Source: Megalopta genalis
Lineage: Eukaryota > Arthropoda > Insecta > Hymenoptera > Halictidae
Assembly: GCF_051020955.1 (NCBI RefSeq)
Contig: NC_135013.1
Span: forward strand, 3,564,501 to 3,628,500
Length of the DNA stretch: 64,000 nt
Direction: 5' to 3'
The notes under the pieces are model-generated. The model saw only the letters and a program-made list of their open reading frames with translations. It was not told the DNA's origin and made no database searches. Made by a program: the position numbers and the translations under genes. The number at the start of each line of letters is the position of its first letter. Positions within the stretch are counted from its first letter, which is position 1. Of the stretch, positions 59,151 through 64,000 are shown in pieces.

Positions 59151-59730
59151 AATTGTTTACTTGCGTAAAATATCATTCGATGAAATTATTCGAAACGTAT
59201 CGCAAACGAAATTTGATTCGGAGAATTCGTTGGAAATTATTTTTGAATCGAATTCGAATAAGATTTTAGTCGAACGATTGGATTAAAATATTTCTTGAAT
59301 AAAATTATAGTAGAATAAATTGTTCGAAATGTTTCGCGAACGAAATTTGATTCGGAGAATTCTTTGGAAATAATTTTTGAATCGAATTTTATTCGAAAAA
59401 ATTACTCGAAATGTTTCTCGAATAAGATTTTAATCGAAGTATCGAATGAAAATGTTTCTCGAATACAATTTTAGTCGAATTATCGAATGAAAATGTTTCT
59501 CGAATAAAATTATAGCCGAAGAAATTGTTCAAAATGTTTCTTGAATAAAATATTATTCGAAGAAATTATACGAAACGTTTCTCGAACGAAATTTGATTCG
59601 GAGAATTCATTCGAAATAATTTTCGAATCAAATTCTATTCGATAAAATTATTCGAAATATTTCTTAAATAAAATTTTAGTCGAACAATTGAATCAAAATG
59701 TTTCTCGAATAAAATTTCATTCGAAGAATC
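59151..59730. repeat. Degenerate TTTCTCGAATAAAATTTTAG repeat
   Basis: Some 15 copies of a 30- to 40-bp unit containing CGAAATGTTTCTCGAATAAA, with a longer insert GAAATTTGATTCGGAGAATT recurring at about 59206, 59343 and 59588. This suggests an older higher-order period near 140-245 bp. Confidence 0.75.
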
Positions 59731-60029
59731 TATCCCAAAAGAATTAATTCGAATAATGTCCAGCTCACTTCTCCGGTGAGTAAGTCCAACAAAATATGAA
59801 CGAAAAAGTTGAAAAACGGTAGGCCAGCGTGCCGCATTGTTTATCGAGCGTGGCAGAAAGCGTTGCAAAAGGGGATGTTTGCGCGAGGTAGCCACGAAGT
59901 AAGTTGCATCGGAAAGATTAATAATTTGAATGCGCCTGGTACGCGATCGGGTCGGCCGATAGCGGCCATTCTTTTCGCTAGTCAAATCCGCGAAGCTTGG
60001 TTCCCGAGCTTCTTATTTTGATCGGCCGG

Positions 60030-60048
60030 TGCACCTGCCGCAGGTGCA
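60030..60048. promoter_or_regulatory. Palindromic E-box pair
   Basis: TGCACCTGCCGCAGGTGCA is a 19-bp perfect palindrome with a single central base. It contains CACCTG (60032-60037) and CAGGTG (60041-60046), the E-box half-sites recognised by Snail/ZEB zinc-finger and some bHLH factors. Binding is inference only, and there is no adjacent gene. Confidence 0.4.
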
Positions 60049-60146
60049 ACTACGGGCCAATGAAATATCGTTGCAGGCCGATGACCAAACATTTTCGGCG
60101 GCGGCGGCGGCGCACAGTGGACTGTATCGAGAAATTCAGTGACATT

Positions 60147-60250
60147 CTGTTATAACTTTTGAACCATCGAAGATATTGCAATGAAATTTTCACCAAAAAT
60201 ATTTAAAAAATAGTTATTTTCAGCTATAGATAATTAAATTTTTTTTGCAT
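60147..60250 (+). repeat. Dispersed repeat D1, copy 2
   Basis: Matches 16067-16165, sharing TAACTTTTGAACC, GCAATGAAATTTTCACCAAA and AATATTTAAAAAATAG. Confidence 0.7.
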
Positions 60251-60329
60251 TTGTTAAACAATAATTTTTAATTAATTTTCATTGACATTTTTCGTGAAAA
60301 AAAATTGTTTAAATATAATGTTACAAACT

Positions 60330-60656
60330 ATTTGTAACATTACAACAGTAACGTACCTGGAATTACTGGTGGGTCCTCGTAACCAGTGTGGGTGCAATAA
60401 AGTACGCGTCTCAGAAAAAGGTCTCTGTACGCATTAAATCCTGAAGCTGCAGATTTATTGAGACAATAACAAAATGGTAAGATTAATTAACGTACTCTAC
60501 ATTTTATCAAAAGTTCGAACTGTTGAAATTTACCAACTACATACAATGCGTACAGAGAACTTTTTCTGGGACGCGATACTATATTGCACCCACACTGGTT
60601 ACGAGGACCCGCTAGTAATTCCAGGTACGTTAGTATTGTAATGTTACAAAGTTTGT
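60330..60656. mobile_element. Palindromic element, inverted arms of about 105 bp
   Basis: The left arm begins TTTGTAACATTACAACAGTA and continues CGTACCTGGAATTACTGGTG, GGTCCTCGTAACCAGTGTGG, GTGCAATAAAGTACGCGTC and TCTCTGTACGCATT. The right arm (about 60547-60656) is the inverse with roughly ten differences. A spacer of about 110 bp separates them. Probably another hairpin MITE type; its ends and target site are not clear. Confidence 0.7.
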
Positions 60657-61328
60657 TTCGTTTACTTATATTTTTCATGTTATATGGAATAATTAAAAAT
60701 TTTAAATATCCGTCGATTTACAAATGAAGAAGCGTTCAGTAATACCGACTGCAACACAGAGAGATTATCTTCGATATCTTTAACCTCGAAGTAACGCAAC
60801 GTTGATATCTTTAAAACGTAATAATTTGCAATCTGGTTCGTCTTGGTATGTAACTTTTCCAGAATGATGTAGAGGAAAGTATCCTGAAAATATACCGTTT
60901 GTCCGAAACCGTGATTCCTTGGGTGTCAAAAGATATTCTTTGTCGAATGTAAAGAATTTTTACACTTTTCGTATTTTATTAAACATTATATTTTTCATAT
61001 GTAGGATACAAAAATCTTAATTTAAGCTACTGTTTCCTAACGAGAAATATTGCCTCCCAATGTTAAAAAAGAAAGCAAAGGAGAAAGTTAATTAGGTTCG
61101 TCGGGACATTGCGAGAAGAAGAAGCATATTTTTTGGCGTCGAATGTAGCGTTCGAAATGTTCAACTTTAAATTGTCGTATCTGTTACAATTTATGATCAT
61201 TTTTATTAATATTTCCACTCTCGAGGGTAATGGACATTTAACAAGCGATAAAAATTGACTGGGCATCGATATGAGAAAATTAGGTTTTTGTCAAAAAGTC
61301 ACTAAAATCTTCGACCCGGCCCACTATG

Positions 61329-62015
61329 TTGCGGCACAGCGTTCGTTCGTTCGTTCGTTCGTTCGATCAGCGATCCTCGTTCGCCGGTCTGGAAATCGGT
61401 TTTTTATCTGGCCGGCTAGGAAAAAACTGAACCATTAATACCGCAACTAGTCCGCGCTACGTAGCAGCCGCTATCTTATCTCCCCGGTTGTAAACAAGTT
61501 GCTACACTGTTGCAACGCGAGCAACAATTTCAAAGGAATATTCCCGCGGCGGGACGCGCGCGAAAACGGCGACGTGGCGAAAACCTTTGGCCGCTATCGT
61601 TCTCGGAAGAAATCGCGAATCGGAAAAATTCTACAGCGCCGATCCACGCTCCGATACGGTGCTTCTGCAGTGAGCGTCTAGTATCTACGATTTTTCCTCG
61701 GACGTAGATTTTTCCTGATCGAGTCGAGGAAGAAGCACGCGATACGGGCGTGCGTCGCATGAACATGACCTACAGAGGAAGCCGGCTCGGGTACCATTCG
61801 CTGGCGTCGCGTCATTTCTGCGTAGAACGTTACTGATACACGATCGTTCTACCAAACCACATTTTTCGGCCTTCGTACGGGGCCGGAGCTATGATCTGCT
61901 CGCGACGCGACATCGATCTAATCTAGCTAAACCGTTGCACGATGCAACGGAGGACGTGTGTAGAAGAAATCGAGTATCAATTTTCAATTCGAATATGTTT
62001 GAAATTTATTTTAAC
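61329..62015. other. Unique CpG-rich sequence with a (CGTT)n tract
   Basis: A (CGTT)n tetranucleotide tract lies at 61343-61367. Three overlapping frames at 61499-61766 on both strands have no domain. No gene called. Confidence 0.45.
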
Positions 62016-62385
62016 TATTTTTTAATAATAATAATAATAATAATTTTTTGGGTTTTTATAGCGGGGAGAAATCTTCAACAAAAATAACTATGAAGTAATA
62101 ATAATAATTACCTGATATAATAATAATAATCTGATATAACAATAATAATAATAATCTGATATATCAATTATAATAATAATAACCTGATAATAATAATAAT
62201 TAACTAATAATAACCTAATAATAATAATGATCTAATAATTACCTAATAATTGCTAATAATTAACCTAATATAATAAATATAATAATAATAATTACCTAAT
62301 GGTACCTAATAATTATCCTAATATAATAAATATAATAATAATAATAATGGCCTAATAATAAAAATAATAATAATAACCTTGATTG
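62016..62385. repeat. (AATAAT)n/ACCTAATAATA repeat
   Basis: An imperfect array of AATAATAATAACCTAATA and TGATATAACAATAATAAT units. Confidence 0.85.
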
Positions 62386-62826
62386 AATTTATATACGATA
62401 AATTTAATTTTCAACGCGATTTTTGACATCGAATAATTCAGTACGTTTAACAACGAACCGACCTTTTTTCTTATTCTATATAACTGCAAATTGAACTTCA
62501 AACCTCAATTTAATCATAAAAGTGACAAGATTTCGTTCACCGATTTTTACGCGAGAACGATGAGAAAAAGCCCTTCGAAGAGTAACAACGGGATACTCTT
62601 CCGACTCGTTAGTTAATTTTCTATTATGAATTAATTTCCGGCTGAGTGAATTAATTTCCTATCGAGACGCGTGTCTAACGTTGACACGAATGCATAAACA
62701 TTGACGTCAGGAGAGAACGGAGAGAATTGTATTCCGGCACGAAAGAATGGAATAACATCCATACCTAACAGAGGTTATATTAGTAAAAATTCTTCGTCAC
62801 GGGTCAGACCCATCGAAATATATGTA
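62386..62826. other. Unique sequence, possible MITE fragment
   Basis: ACATCCATACCTAACAGAGG and GTCACGGGTCAGACCC at about 62756-62812 resemble a segment at 32700-32750 and may belong to one dispersed element. No gene. Confidence 0.4.
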
Positions 62827-63003
62827 CAGTAATGTCTCCCTTACTGACGCTCTGATTGACCACTAAAATGGATAATTTGGGAAGAGGAGATACGATTATT
62901 CGAGCCTTGCGGCTCCAATATAGTATAGAATAATCGTGTCTTCTCTTCCCAAATTATCCATTTTTGTGCCGCAATCTGGGCGTCAATTAGAGAGACATTG
63001 CTG
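62827..63003. mobile_element. Solo family B hairpin MITE
   Basis: 177 bp with TA on both sides, ends CAGTAATGTCTCCCTTACTG and GAGAGACATTGCTG. Arms are AATTTGGGAAGAGGAGATAC and the inverse; the loop is GGCTCCAATATAGTATAGAA. It is nearly identical to the internal hairpin of composite copy 1 (43182-43357), so that hairpin also moves by itself. Confidence 0.92.
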
Positions 63004-63005
63004 TA

Positions 63006-63800
63006 TATCGCTTCTCTCTAAGCTGAAGCTAAATTTTAAGCGAACGGATTGGAAAACAGTATACACAAAGTCCGCGAGCGTCCGCGTGCACGTTAATCCC
63101 CGACGCCTGCAGAAACGAATCGAATATATGGGTCAGCAATAAATCCGGGATCCGGCGTTGCCCGCGCTCAAATTCCACGTTCCGCTTTACGTATTTGTTT
63201 AGAAGCCTCCTAGGCCCGCGATATTATATTATTATTTGTCCGGCGCGGCCGCTTGAAATTGCAAATGCACGGCGTAATCAGTGCGGCCGGCCGGCCGGTC
63301 GATTAGCCTTTTTTCTTCGATGCGTACTTCGTCGCGCTCAATAGCCTATTGACTGGTAAGGTCAATGGTAAATTGCTCGTTGAATGATATCCGCGTAAAT
63401 AGTAGTGTAAGTTTCCGCTGATGCCCGCAACATTTCTGAACGGGACGCAACATTGTTGCCTTTCAAGCGTGACCCGAGCGGTCGAATGAAAAGAACTCGA
63501 CGCGAACAACGTCCGAATGCGATTCCCATTCAATCGTTCGATCCGTTATTCCGTATCAGCGTGATTCCGCTGTTCCGGCGAATACGCGCGGCAAATTACG
63601 TATTTAGATGATTAGGTTAAAGTGTTGCGGGTATTACTGCGGACGTACGAGATACGTACTGCGGTATTTTATAAAAGTAATGATAATCTAATATTTTATA
63701 GTGTGTAGTATAATAATTTTTTGGAAATGAATCGCAGAATTTTTTAGAGATTTAATATCGATTGTTTGTGATATTCAAGTAACAGCGGTCGCAGTTTTCT
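63006..63800. other. Unique sequence, no gene supported
   Basis: A CCGGCCGGCCGG tract lies near 63287-63298. Short frames only (62936-63142 +, 63303-63533 -), and the first begins inside the MITE. Confidence 0.4.
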
Positions 63801-64000
63801 ATTCCGTTCTAGTCCATTCGATTCAACTCAATTCCATTCGATTACATTATTTCCATTCTATTCAATTCAATTCCACTCGATTCTATTCGATTCTATTTCA
63901 TTCTATTCCATTCGAATCCATTCTATTCAATTCCATTTTATTCGATTCAATTCAATTCCATTCTATTCCATTTCATTCTATTCTATTCCATTCTATTCCA
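63801..64000. repeat. ATTCN pentamer satellite, continuing past the window
   Basis: ATTCC, ATTCT, ATTCG and ATTCA pentamers of the same family as 29712-30820, with no end inside the window. Confidence 0.9.

Larger units (their letters stand above)
60113..61328. mobile_element. Candidate DNA element with D1 repeat and nested palindrome
   Basis: A possible ~1.2 kb unit. The left side starts CACAGTGGACTG and the right side ends GGCCCACTATG, a weak inverted match of about eight bases. It includes the D1 repeat (60147-60250) shared with 16067-16165 and a palindromic element at 60330-60656. No transposase-like frame. The boundaries are tentative. Confidence 0.35.

Overview
The window is animal, most likely insect, nuclear DNA. 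Three spliced exons encode an insect-type C-type lectin domain, with GT/AG junctions and introns of 15.7 kb and 2.0 kb. Two mariner (Tc1/mariner) remnants, TA-flanked hairpin MITEs and a TTAA-flanked MITE are also present. CpG is not depleted in the GC-rich unique stretches and AT-rich blocks alternate with GC-rich ones. A hymenopteran (bee or ant) is my best guess, but that is inference. There are no bacterial operons, and I recognised no rRNA or tRNA genes and no CRISPR system.

Layout. 1-23.5 kb: intergenic DNA or a far-upstream intron, made of unsupported unique stretches cut up by tandem arrays (0.44, 2.4, 3.9-5.0, 5.9-6.9, 7.6-8.5, 14.6, 16.2, 18.8, 21.5 kb), three family A hairpin MITEs (one a 1.6 kb giant form), one fragmented family B MITE and one TTAA-type MITE. 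23.56-41.76 kb: the C-type lectin gene on the + strand. Intron 1 carries two mariner fragments, a 294-bp satellite rich in nuclear-receptor half-sites, a 44-bp satellite built on a 16-bp perfect palindrome, and several simple-sequence blocks. Most of intron 2 is a GACGTC-rich satellite. 41.76-64 kb: gene-poor DNA with three more family A MITEs, two inverted copies of a 740-bp composite family B element, a solo family B hairpin, a palindromic element at 60.3 kb, and further arrays (209 bp x3, 166 bp x6 and others).

The only gene I can support is the lectin. Its first exon or exons, expected to hold the start codon and signal peptide, are not identified. The long open frames elsewhere are mostly by-products of tandem repeats with stop-free units. 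The rest of the content is repeat biology: two TA-insertion MITE families, TTAA-type MITEs, decayed mariners, and many local satellites, several of which sit exactly at or inside transposon remnants.
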